From Daejeonella sp. (GTDB lineage: Bacteria > Bacteroidota > Bacteroidia > Sphingobacteriales > Sphingobacteriaceae): a stretch of DNA of 64,000 nt. Below the pieces are notes generated by a model. The model saw only the letters and a list, made by a program, of their open reading frames with translations. It ran no database searches and was not told the DNA's origin. The first letter of the stretch is position 1. The number at the start of each line of letters is the position of its first letter. This document shows positions 51,087 through 59,774 of this stretch, piece after piece. The DNA lies in assembly GCF_030695525.1 (NCBI RefSeq), contig NZ_JAUYSS010000054.1, positions 1-64,000 of the forward strand. The letters run 5' to 3'. The translations under genes and the position numbers were made by a program.

Positions 51087-52087
51087 CAGATCTTGGTTGC
51101 TCGTTCAAATTCAACTTTATTTGCTTCAATCAATACCTGATTCTCTTTAATAACAGGTAATGGAGCAAATTCATAATGATTAGCGGATATAACTGAGGTT
51201 TGCGCAATATGACGCGGACCTTCAATGATCCAACTGTTAGTATTTTTAGTCTCGAAGCGGCAAGTATTACAAATAAAATCCTCTACCTCACCAAATTGAT
51301 CTTTACGGCCTGTAACCCTTAAAACTTCATCTCCCTTATACCAGAGGGTGACCTTTCCTTTACATGTTGGGCAATCGCGATGAGCGTCTACAGGCTTAGT
51401 AAACCAAACCCGGTTCTTGAAACGGAAGGTTTTATCGGTTAAAGCTCCAACCGGGCAAACATCAATAACATTACCTGAAAAATCATTATCAATTGCTTTT
51501 TCAATGTAGGTAGAGATTTCTGAAGCATCGCCCCGACCCAAAATGCCATGCACACGGTTATCAGTAATCTGATTTGCAACATAAACACATCTGTAGCATA
51601 AAATACAACGGGTCATATGTAACTGAATCTTATCCCCAATATCTATTTTATCAAAAGTACGGCGTTCAAATTCATATCTGGTATCACCTACACCATGTTC
51701 ATAGGAAAGATCCTGTAAATGACATTCACCAGCCTGATCACAAATCGGGCAATCCAGAGGGTGGTTAATCAACAATATCTCAACTACTCCCTTTCTTGCT
51801 TCAATCACTTCCGGGGAAGTAATGTTCTGCACCTCCATTCCATCCATTACCCCGGTACGGCATGAAGCCACCAATTTTGGCATCGGGCGTGGATCCTTCT
51901 CAGAGCCCTTATTTACTTTTACCAGACAGGTGCGGCATTTTCCGCCGCTACCTTCCAGTTTAGAATAATAGCACATAGCAGGTGGTACAATATCTCCTCC
52001 AATCTGACGCGCAGCATTGAGAATACTTGTACCAGGCTCTACTTCAACCGTAATCCCATCTATTGTAACTTTAACTTTATCGCTCAT
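51086..52087 (-). CDS. nuoG: NADH-quinone oxidoreductase subunit G, short form
   Basis: 333-residue iron-sulfur subunit. N-terminal 2Fe-2S domain (CYYSKLEGSGGKCRTCLVKV, later SCRTGV), a HPLDCPICDQAGECHLQDLS segment and CILCYRCV...CPVGAL for 4Fe-4S clusters, then a second cysteine set (DCPTC and CNTC, around 240 and 275) like the start of the molybdopterin-type domain. The large C-terminal molybdopterin-like domain of E. coli NuoG (about 900 residues) is absent. The short form is, to my knowledge, normal in Bacteroidota. Confidence 0.92.
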   Translation of the reverse strand: MSDKVKVTIDGITVEVEPGTSILNAARQIGGDIVPPAMCYYSKLEGSGGKCRTCLVKVNKGSEKDPRPMPKLVASCRTGVMDGMEVQNITSPEVIEARKGVVEILLINHPLDCPICDQAGECHLQDLSYEHGVGDTRYEFERRTFDKIDIGDKIQLHMTRCILCYRCVYVANQITDNRVHGILGRGDASEISTYIEKAIDNDFSGNVIDVCPVGALTDKTFRFKNRVWFTKPVDAHRDCPTCKGKVTLWYKGDEVLRVTGRKDQFGEVEDFICNTCRFETKNTNSWIIEGPRHIAQTSVISANHYEFAPLPVIKENQVLIEANKVEFERATKI

Positions 52088-52148
52088 TGTTTAAAATTCA
52101 AAACCTGTGCTTAGTATCAAAGGGCTTTCCGTCCAAATTTTTGACTTT

Positions 52149-53519
52149 TTAATTTTCACTTACCACTTCTTCTAATTTTGGCAAGGGATCGGCATATTTT
52201 GCCAGACCATAATTCCGTTCCATTGCTTCCTTAGGGTTTGTTACATGCCATTCAAATTCATCACGGAAATGGCGAATAGCACTGGCGACAGGCCATGCAG
52301 CAGCATCTCCCAGTGGACAAATTGTATTTCCTTCGATTTTCTTAGAGACATCCACCAAAAGATCAATGTCACTCATTTTTCCATGGCCATATTCCAAACG
52401 GTGAAGAACTTTTTCCATCCAGCCTGTTCCTTCACGGCAGGGTGAACACTGTCCGCAACTTTCATGATGATAGAAACGGGAGAAATTCCAGGTATTTCTA
52501 ACAATACACTGGTCTTCATCAAAAGCAATAAAACCACCTGAACCCAACATTGACCCACTTTGAAAGCCTCCATCAGAAAGAGATTCGTAGCTCATCAAAC
52601 GGGGCTGACCATTGATGGTATTCAGGATCAGATTAGCTGGCAGAATTGGAACAGAAGAACCTCCGGCCACTACAGCTTTCAATCTTTTACCATTTGCTAT
52701 CCCTCCACAATATTCATCGGAATAAATAAACTCTTCAACAGGCAGACCTAATTCAATTTCATAAACACCAGGCTTTTTGAGGTTTCCGGAAGCAGAAATC
52801 AGTTTTGTTCCAGTACTTCTGCCATTACCGACCTTAGCATACTCGTCTCCGCCATCATTTATAATAGGTACAACAGCTGCTATGGTTTCCACATTATTAA
52901 CCACAGTAGGACAAGCCCAAACTCCTGAGATTGCAGGAAAAGGAGGCTTGATACGTGGGTTACCACGCTTGCCTTCCAATGATTCTATAAGAGCGGTTTC
53001 TTCACCACAAATGTATGCACCACCACCAGGCTGAACATATAATTCAAGGTCATAACCAGAACCCAATATATTTTTTCCAAGAAAACCGGCATTTTTTGCT
53101 TCAGCAATTGCACGCTCCAAAATTCTGATTTGAGGCATCATTTCGCCGCGCACATAGATATAGGATGTTTTTGCCCCTAAAGCGAAACTGGAAACAATCA
53201 TTCCTTCGATAAGAAGATGAGGAATGTGAGTCATCAGATAACGGTCTTTAAACGTTCCAGGTTCAGATTCATCAGCATTACAAACCAGATAGCGCTCACG
53301 ACCTTCCGGTTTAGCCAAAAAACTCCACTTCATACCTGTAGGGAATCCGGCACCGCCACGTCCGCGTAGTCCTGAAGTTTTCACTTCTTCCACTATGGCA
53401 TCAGGAGTCATAGACTTTATAGCCTTTTCTACCGAACGGTATCCTCCATTCTGACGATATACATCGAAAGTATGAATTCCTGGTACATTAATATTCTCTA
53501 GTAATAACTTGCGCGCCAT
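52149..53519 (-). CDS. nuoF: NADH-quinone oxidoreductase subunit F
   Basis: 456-residue NADH-oxidising subunit. FMN/NADH loop GLRGRGGAGFPTGMKW (about 50-65), ADESEPGTFKDR, PGGGAYICGEETALIESLEG, and the 4Fe-4S (N3) motif ESCGQCSPCREGTGWM with NTICPLGDAAAWP. It receives hydride from NADH. It lies 61 bp before nuoG and is separated from nuoE by 93 bp of repeat sequence with a long inverted repeat. Confidence 0.97.
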   Translation of the reverse strand: MARKLLLENINVPGIHTFDVYRQNGGYRSVEKAIKSMTPDAIVEEVKTSGLRGRGGAGFPTGMKWSFLAKPEGRERYLVCNADESEPGTFKDRYLMTHIPHLLIEGMIVSSFALGAKTSYIYVRGEMMPQIRILERAIAEAKNAGFLGKNILGSGYDLELYVQPGGGAYICGEETALIESLEGKRGNPRIKPPFPAISGVWACPTVVNNVETIAAVVPIINDGGDEYAKVGNGRSTGTKLISASGNLKKPGVYEIELGLPVEEFIYSDEYCGGIANGKRLKAVVAGGSSVPILPANLILNTINGQPRLMSYESLSDGGFQSGSMLGSGGFIAFDEDQCIVRNTWNFSRFYHHESCGQCSPCREGTGWMEKVLHRLEYGHGKMSDIDLLVDVSKKIEGNTICPLGDAAAWPVASAIRHFRDEFEWHVTNPKEAMERNYGLAKYADPLPKLEEVVSEN

Positions 53520-53528
53520 GTTAAATCA

Positions 53529-53624
53529 AGATGAGAGATGTGAGAAATGAGATGGGAGACCGGGCTGTTAGAAAACACTCAGTCTTATATCTCATTTCTC
53601 ACATCTCGTTTCTCATATCTTATT
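53529..53624. repeat. Paired heptamer arrays forming a 19-bp inverted repeat between nuoE and nuoF
   Basis: Left array units AGATGAG, AGATGTG, AGAAATG, AGATGGG; right array units TCTCATT, TCTCACA, TCTCGTT, TCTCATA, TCTTATT. The arms 53535-53553 and 53589-53607 are perfectly complementary over 19 bp with a 35-nt loop. The right array overlaps the last four codons and the stop of nuoE (53613). Confidence 0.85.
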
Positions 53625-54128
53625 CTTTAATGTTTCAATCAATTTATCAACACTCTCTTCTGTTAAATGCTCATAAAAAGTGTATTCAGGGCCAATCTGT
53701 AGAACCGGTGCCATACCACAGGCCGCCAAACATTCTACTCCTCTCCAGCTGAACATTCCATCGGCTGTCACTTCACCCTCTTTAACTCCAAGAGTATTTT
53801 CAATATGGGTCATAATCTTTTCGGCACCTACCAAACAACATGGTCCGGTACGACATACTTCCAAAACATATTTTCCCTGTGGACGTAGAAAAAACATCGT
53901 ATAGAATGTTGCAACTTCATAAACCTCAATTGGTTTTATCTGAAGATAAGCTGCTACTTTATCCATTGCCTCCGGGCTAATCCAACCGTATTCAGCCTGA
54001 ACCAAATGTAGTACAGGCAATAAGGCCGACTTTTGTTTTCCCTGAGGATAACGGGTTACAATCTCATCAAACTTTATAAGCAGTTCTGATGAAAATTCAA
54101 TTTCCTTATGTTCAGTTACACTAAGCAT
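53613..54128 (-). CDS. nuoE: NADH-quinone oxidoreductase subunit E
   Basis: 171-residue 2Fe-2S (N1a) thioredoxin-like subunit. Cysteine ligands in CRTGPCCLVGAEKI and ECLAACGMAP. N-terminal helical part (KSALLPVLHLVQAEYGWIS) is typical. Its end (ETLKNKI) is built from heptamer-repeat sequence, so the last residues are likely variable between strains. It overlaps nuoD by 8 bp. Confidence 0.95.
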   Translation of the reverse strand: MLSVTEHKEIEFSSELLIKFDEIVTRYPQGKQKSALLPVLHLVQAEYGWISPEAMDKVAAYLQIKPIEVYEVATFYTMFFLRPQGKYVLEVCRTGPCCLVGAEKIMTHIENTLGVKEGEVTADGMFSWRGVECLAACGMAPVLQIGPEYTFYEHLTEESVDKLIETLKNKI

Positions 54129-55332
54129 CTAATTCTCCTGCAATTACATTCAAGCTACTCATATTAATAATGGCATCGGATAAAAACATTCCAGCACTCA
54201 TTGGAGCGTACATCTGGTAGTTAATGAAACTTGGCCTTCTGAAGTGCAGACGGTAAGGAGAACGTCCTCCGTCATTAACCAGATAGAAACCCAGTTCACC
54301 ATTACCCCCTTCAACTGCATGATAAACTTCAGTTTTTGGAGTATCAATTTCTCCCATCACTATTTTAAAATGGTAGATAAGGGCTTCCATACTATTATAA
54401 ACTTCTTCTTTAGGTGGCAGATAAAATTCAGGGACATCTGCATGAAAAATACCTTTGGGTTCCTTTTCAATCTTTTGCAGCGCCTGTTCAATAATCCTTA
54501 AACTCTGCCATATTTCTTCATTTCGTACAATGTAACGATCGTAAACATCGCCGCTTGTACCAACCGGTATCTCAAACTCAAAATCCTGATAAGATGAATA
54601 TGGCTCATTTACCCTCACATCATAATCAACACCTGTTGCCCGTAAAATCGGACCACTCCAGCTATAATTCAATGCAGTTTCCGGATCAACAGCAGCAACA
54701 CCTGAGGTACGCTCGATAAAGATTCTGTTTCGGTTAAATAAGGTTTCAAACTCTTTCAGAATAGGTGGAAATTTCACCAGGAACTTTTTTATTTTGGCAA
54801 AGGCGATATCATTAAAATCCCGCTCAAATCCGCCGATACGGCCAATGTTAGTAGTCAATCGTGCACCGCAAATCTCTTCGTAAATTTCGTAAATATGCTC
54901 TCTTTCCTCCATCAGGTAGAGGAAGCCAGTAAAGGCTCCGGTATCAACCCCTAATATTCCATTACATATTAAATGATCCGAAATACGGGCAAGCTCCATA
55001 ACAATCACTCTCAGGTAATCCACTCTTTTGGGGGTTTCAATTCCAAGCAATTTCTCTACCGTCATATGCCATCCCATGTTATTGATTGGAGATGAGCAAT
55101 AATTTAAACGGTCAGTAAGCGGAGTGATTTGATAAAAGGGTCGGTGTTCAGCAATTTTTTCAAATGCACGGTGTATATAGCCAATGGTTGAAACGCCACT
55201 TATTATTCGTTCTCCATCCATCTCCAGAATATTCTGAAAAACACCATGCGTTGCCGGATGGGTTGGACCAAGATTTAATGTAAACGTTTCCTTCTGTGGG
55301 TCCTGATCTGTGAATATAGGGTGATTCGTCAT
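54121..55332 (-). CDS. nuoD: NADH-quinone oxidoreductase subunit D
   Basis: 403-residue 49-kDa-type subunit forming the quinone site with NuoB. Signatures LGPTHPATHGVFQNILEMDG (with the quinone-site histidine loop), GYIHRAFEKIAEHRPF and GGNGELGFYLVNDGGRSPYR. It overlaps both neighbours (nuoC by 4 bp, nuoE by 8 bp). Separate nuoC and nuoD genes are the common arrangement, in contrast to the fused NuoCD of E. coli. Confidence 0.97.
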   Translation of the reverse strand: MTNHPIFTDQDPQKETFTLNLGPTHPATHGVFQNILEMDGERIISGVSTIGYIHRAFEKIAEHRPFYQITPLTDRLNYCSSPINNMGWHMTVEKLLGIETPKRVDYLRVIVMELARISDHLICNGILGVDTGAFTGFLYLMEEREHIYEIYEEICGARLTTNIGRIGGFERDFNDIAFAKIKKFLVKFPPILKEFETLFNRNRIFIERTSGVAAVDPETALNYSWSGPILRATGVDYDVRVNEPYSSYQDFEFEIPVGTSGDVYDRYIVRNEEIWQSLRIIEQALQKIEKEPKGIFHADVPEFYLPPKEEVYNSMEALIYHFKIVMGEIDTPKTEVYHAVEGGNGELGFYLVNDGGRSPYRLHFRRPSFINYQMYAPMSAGMFLSDAIINMSSLNVIAGELDA

Positions 55333-55832
55333 CTTCCGAAGAAATAATCCTTTTTATCTACACGATTCGGGTCTTCCAGTGGATGCTCTCTTCGCATCGG
55401 GAAAACCGTCATGTCATCAACATTTAAAATTCTTACCAGATTCGGATGTCCATCGAAAATGATTCCGAAAAAATCATAGGTTTCACGCTCCATCCAATTA
55501 GCTCCTTCCCAAAGGTTGGTAGCAGTTGGGATGTGCGGTGCATTTCCATCAATAAAAACCTTAATCCTGACCCGAACATTATTTGAAAGGCTATGCAAAT
55601 GATAAATTACACCAATTGAAAGCTCCATTTCAGGAAAATGTATTCCTGTAATGTCGGTCAAATAATTAAATTTTAGCTCCTTATCCTCTTTAAGGAAACG
55701 AAGCACTTCACTGATATTTTCAGCAGTAGTTTCAAATGTTAAAAAACCATAAGGTTCTGTGGGGACAGAAATTCTGTCTCCAAACGCTGAGGTTATACTT
55801 TGTATGACTTGCTGATTATTAAGTTTGCCCAT
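55329..55832 (-). CDS. nuoC: NADH-quinone oxidoreductase subunit C
   Basis: 167-residue 30-kDa-type subunit. Signature WMERETYDFFGIIFDGHPNL near 115-135, then a C-terminal RREHPLEDPNR. It braces NuoD and NuoI in the peripheral arm. It shares one base with nuoB and overlaps nuoD by 4 bp. Confidence 0.95.
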   Translation of the reverse strand: MGKLNNQQVIQSITSAFGDRISVPTEPYGFLTFETTAENISEVLRFLKEDKELKFNYLTDITGIHFPEMELSIGVIYHLHSLSNNVRVRIKVFIDGNAPHIPTATNLWEGANWMERETYDFFGIIFDGHPNLVRILNVDDMTVFPMRREHPLEDPNRVDKKDYFFGR

Positions 55833-56374
55833 TACTGGATTCCGTATCTTTCTAATAATTCTTTGTACTCTGGCGAATCTCTTCTGCGAAGTGACTCATT
55901 CTTTACCAGTTCCTGTATTTTATTAAACCCATCAATTATGGCCTCTGGCCTTGGTGGGCAACCCGGAACATAAACGTCAACCGGGATAATTTCATCAATA
56001 CCCTGCATCACAGAATAAGTATCAAATATTCCACCGCTACTGGCACAGGCACCTACTGCAATTACCCAGCGTGGTTCTGCCATCTGAAGATAAACCTGCT
56101 TCAATACAGGACCCATTTTTTTAGCAATGGTACCCATGACCATCAAAAGATCTGCCTGACGGGGTGAAAAACTAGGCCTTTCTGATCCAAATCGGGCAAA
56201 ATCATAGTGTGATCCCATCGTAGCCATAAATTCTATACCGCAGCAAGAGGTTGCAAAAGGCAATGGCCACAATGAATGTGATCTTGCCAAGCCAACTACT
56301 TTATCCATGGATGTAGCAAAAAAACCAGAACCTTCAAGTCCCGGAGGTGCTTCTACTAACTTTACTTCAGTCAT
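55832..56374 (-). CDS. nuoB: NADH-quinone oxidoreductase subunit B
   Basis: 180-residue subunit carrying cluster N2, the electron donor to quinone. The unusual tandem cysteines are Cys44-Cys45 (SCCGIEFM), with the other two in GACASSGG and GCPPRPE. Its start is 108 bp from the nuoA stop, and a terminator-like hairpin stands in that gap. Confidence 0.97.
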   Translation of the reverse strand: MTEVKLVEAPPGLEGSGFFATSMDKVVGLARSHSLWPLPFATSCCGIEFMATMGSHYDFARFGSERPSFSPRQADLLMVMGTIAKKMGPVLKQVYLQMAEPRWVIAVGACASSGGIFDTYSVMQGIDEIIPVDVYVPGCPPRPEAIIDGFNKIQELVKNESLRRRDSPEYKELLERYGIQ

Positions 56375-56382
56375 AATTCTTC

Positions 56383-56420
56383 AAAAGAAAAAGCCCAATT
56401 CAGACAAGTCTGAATTGAGC
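56383..56420 (-). terminator. Terminator-like hairpin between nuoA and nuoB
   Basis: In the minus-strand RNA, arms GCTCAATTCAGA and TCTGAATTGGGC pair over 12 bp with one G-U, loop CTTG, followed by UUUUUCUUUU. It lies 62 bp after the nuoA stop and 18 bp before the nuoB start. The wobble pair forms only in this direction, supporting a role in nuo transcripts as a partial terminator or an mRNA-end protector. Confidence 0.7.
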
Positions 56421-56482
56421 CCAAATTTAAGAAATTTAATGTTTTCAATTGTTTAAACCATTATTTAGAATCAGTCTAAACA

Positions 56483-56854
56483 TTATTCCCAATCGAGGGC
56501 CTTTTTCTTCACTATATAAATAAATCCTAGTAAGAGCGTGCCCATAAATACAAACATTTCAAGAAGACCATTGACTCCAAAATCGCGGAAATTAACCGCC
56601 CAGGGGTACATAAAAATTACCTCTATGTCAAATAGAACAAAAAGTATAGCCACTAAAAAATACTTTATAGAAAAGGGTTGGCGCGCATTTCCAACAGACT
56701 TTATTCCGGATTCAAATGCAACCAACTTATCTAATGTTTTTCGCTTAGGTCCTGCCAAATGAGTAATGGTCATTGTCAGTGCCACAAAGCCAAGGGCAAC
56801 AAGCATTTGAAATATTATAGGGAGATAATTTACAGCCGTACTTTGTGCTTCCAT
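56483..56854 (-). CDS. nuoA: NADH-quinone oxidoreductase subunit A
   Basis: 123 residues from the ATG at 56854 (MEAQSTAVNYLPIIF). In-frame codons up to 56902 lie in the terminator and promoter and are not translated. Three membrane helices; signature FESGIKSVGNARQPFSIKYF and LFVLFDIEVIFMYPWAV with conserved acidic residues. It is the first gene of nuoA-N, 17 bp after a perfect -7 box. Confidence 0.94.
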   Translation of the reverse strand: MEAQSTAVNYLPIIFQMLVALGFVALTMTITHLAGPKRKTLDKLVAFESGIKSVGNARQPFSIKYFLVAILFVLFDIEVIFMYPWAVNFRDFGVNGLLEMFVFMGTLLLGFIYIVKKKALDWE

Positions 56855-56871
56855 TGTTGTTTTTTGCTGGG

Positions 56872-56879
56872 CAAATATA
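56872..56879 (-). promoter_or_regulatory. nuo operon promoter -7 box (TATATTTG)
   Basis: Perfect TAnnTTTG on the minus strand, 17 bp before the nuoA ATG, directly after the T run of the preceding terminator. The usual -33 place falls inside the terminator stem. Confidence 0.65.
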
Positions 56880-56880
56880 A

Positions 56881-56917
56881 AAAAAAAGAAGTCCCTAAAC
56901 AAGGTTCAGGGACTTCT
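56881..56917 (-). terminator. Terminator of the exb/ton-TPR operon
   Basis: Ten-bp stem AGAAGTCCCT/AGGGACTTCT followed by a run of T residues on the minus strand, 22 bp after the TPR gene stop. A strong intrinsic terminator, separating the ton operon from nuo. Confidence 0.88.
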
Positions 56918-56938
56918 CTTTAAATAGTATTGAATTTT

Positions 56939-58621
56939 TTACTTACTTCCGTCTATTGCTTTAACTGCCTGCGTTGCTGTGACATTTGCCGGATCCAAAG
57001 AAAGAACCTTATCGAAGTATTCTTTAGCCTTTACATTGTCTCCATCCTTTCTCGCTGCAACTGATCCAAGATAATTGTATGCCTCAATCAGTCCGGGAGT
57101 ACTCTTTGAAGCAAGTTCCGGCTTCTCAACTGTAACCAGATCTATGTATTTTTCATAGAATGGCACCGCCAGACCCTGGCTATCGTTTTCATCGTCCAAT
57201 AGCCGATTGATGCGACCTCTGTACTGCCAACCAATCTGTGTAGTTGGAGAACGCTGAACCAGGAAGCTGAAGGCTGTATCTGCTTTTACTAAAAGATCTT
57301 TTTCAGGAGACAAATTAGCATTTTTCAATGCCCCATAATGAAAGTAATACGATGAGCCTAAGTAGTAATAATCAAGAAGTGCTCTTTCCGGATTCAAAAT
57401 AGATATCTCATATGCTTTCGCGGCATCTTCATATCTTTTTGCCTTGAACAATTCTAAACCAATTTCACTCATTACTGCTGCATTAGTAGAATCCATTTGC
57501 ACAGCCTTGGTTATATTTACCATACCTTCATCAAGCATCGTAGAATCTTTCATCTGAGCTCTTCCCAAATAAAGATAATCCTGTGATATTAAACGGCTTG
57601 GTTCAACCTTAGAAATAAACTCTTTAAGGGCCTGTGCACTTGAGGCAAAATTTTCATTTTCAAAGGCAGAATAAGCCAGATATCTTAACACTCTGGGATT
57701 TACTTTATCAAGCTTTGCCATTTCAATCGCTTCAGCTTCAAGTGCCTTGAAATCTTTTGCCAGGAATAAAAAGTCGGCATGGCGTAAACGTGAATCTAAT
57801 GAACGATCCGTCAAGTCCATATACTTTTCATAATACTGTAATGCCTGTTGAATACGACCAGCATACTCTTTTTGGGAAGCCCATGCCCATCCAAAATAGG
57901 TTTCTGCTAATTCACGATAAGCTGGTCCATAATTTGCATCCAGAGCAATCACACTATTAAATTCTTCAATTGCCTCAGGATATGCTTTAGACAATTTGTT
58001 AATTTTGCCTAATTCAACTTTCGATCTTAAAAAGGTCTTATCCATTTCAAATGCGCTTCTGTATGCACTAAATGCCTCACCATTCTTTTGTTGTTCACGG
58101 TATGCATCGCCCAATACGAGGTATAGCTGCGCATCTTTATCATTGAGCAATTTTGCTTTCTCAAGATGAACCAAACCTTCTGCAATCATCGGCTTAGGAG
58201 CATGAACATATGCCCTTCCGATATACAAATCGGTTTCATGATCTTTTCTTTTAGTTTGCTCAATCGCCTTATCAAAATTTGCTTTTGGATTGCCATTTTT
58301 TGCAAGATCCACCGCGCCTAAACCGACATAATTTAATGCATATTTTTCATCAGCTGCAATCCCTTTACTAAATGCTGCTTTCGCTGAATCAATATAATCA
58401 GGTCGGACATAAATAGGGCTGGTTGTTAAATACAGATTCCCTAAAAAGAAAAAGTTCTCAGCATTTGTAGGTTGCGTACTTGTTAAGGTATTTAAAATAG
58501 CCTTTCCTTTCTGGTACTGTTCCGCATCAATTGCCTTACGGGCATCAGCTAAACTCTGAGCAAAAACTGCTGAACCAACTAATATCAACCCCAAGGTTAT
58601 TTTTACTGCCTTGTTCATCAT
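56939..58621 (-). CDS. Exported tetratricopeptide-repeat protein
   Basis: 560 residues. A signal peptide (ITLGLILVGSAVFAQ) precedes about ten TPR-like helix pairs, for example AENFFFLGNLYL, KYALNYVGLGAVDLA, AQLYLVLGDAYREQQ, ALLDYYYLGSSYYFHYG and EAYNYLGSVAARKDG. It is predicted to be a periplasmic scaffold. As the last gene of the exbB-exbD-exbD-tonB operon, it may help the Ton system or envelope organisation. Two adjacent ATG codons exist (58621, 58618). Confidence 0.8.
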   Translation of the reverse strand: MMNKAVKITLGLILVGSAVFAQSLADARKAIDAEQYQKGKAILNTLTSTQPTNAENFFFLGNLYLTTSPIYVRPDYIDSAKAAFSKGIAADEKYALNYVGLGAVDLAKNGNPKANFDKAIEQTKRKDHETDLYIGRAYVHAPKPMIAEGLVHLEKAKLLNDKDAQLYLVLGDAYREQQKNGEAFSAYRSAFEMDKTFLRSKVELGKINKLSKAYPEAIEEFNSVIALDANYGPAYRELAETYFGWAWASQKEYAGRIQQALQYYEKYMDLTDRSLDSRLRHADFLFLAKDFKALEAEAIEMAKLDKVNPRVLRYLAYSAFENENFASSAQALKEFISKVEPSRLISQDYLYLGRAQMKDSTMLDEGMVNITKAVQMDSTNAAVMSEIGLELFKAKRYEDAAKAYEISILNPERALLDYYYLGSSYYFHYGALKNANLSPEKDLLVKADTAFSFLVQRSPTTQIGWQYRGRINRLLDDENDSQGLAVPFYEKYIDLVTVEKPELASKSTPGLIEAYNYLGSVAARKDGDNVKAKEYFDKVLSLDPANVTATQAVKAIDGSK

Positions 58622-58636
58622 GTTACAATTTTTAAT

Positions 58637-59539
58637 TTAGTTTACAATATTAATCTCCCGTGAAGGAATACTATCCGGCAAAAGTCCGGATTTAAGTACA
58701 ATCCTCTGTCCACGTTCACCTGCAATGAATGATGCAAAACCTGTGCCTAAACCTGCACCACCTTCACAGTTAATAACATATAAGGACCTCGTCAATGGAT
58801 ATAATCCCAACGCAATGTCATTTTGAGTAGGTTTATAGAAGGCATCTGATCCTGCTTGTCCTTCAATATTCTTTACTCCCAATATTTTCAACTCTGCCAC
58901 AATCGCTTCAAGCTCAACAGGAGGTTGTACCATCCAGTTTACACCAACAACTCCAATAGCACCCGGGTTCTCATGAACATACCTGATAACTTCAGAGTTG
59001 GATTTGAGCGCATAAACACCTTCTGCAGGAAGATCTTTAACGCCGGCAAGTTCTTTAAAGTATCTTACTGTACTCGAATTTGCATTATCAAACACCAAAC
59101 TGTGAATGGCAGAAGCGGAACCTTTCAAAACTTTAATTATATCTTTTACAAGAACATTAGAATCCTTTGTAGGATTCTTCGTAATCAGTGCTATACCGTC
59201 TATTGCAAAGCGATTTATACGAATCTTAATTTTCTTTGCCTCAAAATGCTTTGTCTCCTGGGGAGTTAAAAGCCGGGATAGAATAGCCACCTGAATACTA
59301 TCGCTTAAAAACAAATTTAATAATTCATTTTCAGATTTCCTTACCAAATCAAGCTTAGCATTTGCATAGGTGCTTTCAAACAAATATGCCTGATCTTCAA
59401 TGATTGGAGCAAAGGATTCATCAACCAAAATTTGCTCGAAACCACTTGTATATGATTCCTTAACGGAACCGGAATTATTCTGACATGAAAAAAGAACGAA
59501 CAGAAAACCTGCTAAAAACACCCACCTGATATTTCCCAT
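58637..59539 (-). CDS. PstS-like phosphate-binding lipoprotein
   Basis: About 300 residues from the ATG at 59539 (MGNIRWVFLAGFLFVLFSC), where the lipobox FSC follows a short hydrophobic segment. The body is a periplasmic substrate-binding fold of the PstS-like type (FAIDGIALITKNPTKDSNVL, IHSLVFDNANSSTVRYF, RSLYVINCEGGAGLGTGFAS). No pstC, pstA or pstB is adjacent. In the Ton operon it may be a Ton-linked accessory. Its ligand is not certain to be phosphate. Confidence 0.78.
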   Translation of the reverse strand: MGNIRWVFLAGFLFVLFSCQNNSGSVKESYTSGFEQILVDESFAPIIEDQAYLFESTYANAKLDLVRKSENELLNLFLSDSIQVAILSRLLTPQETKHFEAKKIKIRINRFAIDGIALITKNPTKDSNVLVKDIIKVLKGSASAIHSLVFDNANSSTVRYFKELAGVKDLPAEGVYALKSNSEVIRYVHENPGAIGVVGVNWMVQPPVELEAIVAELKILGVKNIEGQAGSDAFYKPTQNDIALGLYPLTRSLYVINCEGGAGLGTGFASFIAGERGQRIVLKSGLLPDSIPSREINIVN

Positions 59540-59546
59540 ACTATAA

Positions 59547-59768
59547 TTAAGATCGAAGTAAACGCACAAACCTGAAAAAAGAATATATGATCAGGAGCAA
59601 TGCAAAAGCTAGTCTGTAGCCGAAGTCGAGATTGATTGGGAAATCCTTCCAAAAGATAATCGCAACCCCCAGTGCAAAGTAAACGGCAAACATCCCAAGC
59701 CCTAAAATAAACAGAAATCGCTTTGCGGGCGATTTCTGTATTTTATTTTCTTCTTTAGAGAAAGACAT
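59547..59768 (-). CDS. Small two-helix membrane protein in the ton operon
   Basis: 73 residues from the ATG at 59768; a TTG at 59774 would add two. Two hydrophobic helices (RFLFILGLGMFAVYFALGVAIIF and LAFALLLIIYSFFRFV) are joined by a short polar loop. I do not recognise the family with certainty. Tight packing between tonB and the PstS-like gene suggests co-function. Confidence 0.7.
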   Translation of the reverse strand: MSFSKEENKIQKSPAKRFLFILGLGMFAVYFALGVAIIFWKDFPINLDFGYRLAFALLLIIYSFFRFVRLLRS

Positions 59769-59774
59769 AGACAA

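Noticed and set aside
51086-52087. nuoG considered as a truncated pseudogene
   Set aside because: The frame is intact, the cluster cysteines are present, neighbours are tightly packed, and short NuoG proteins are, to my knowledge, usual in this phylum.
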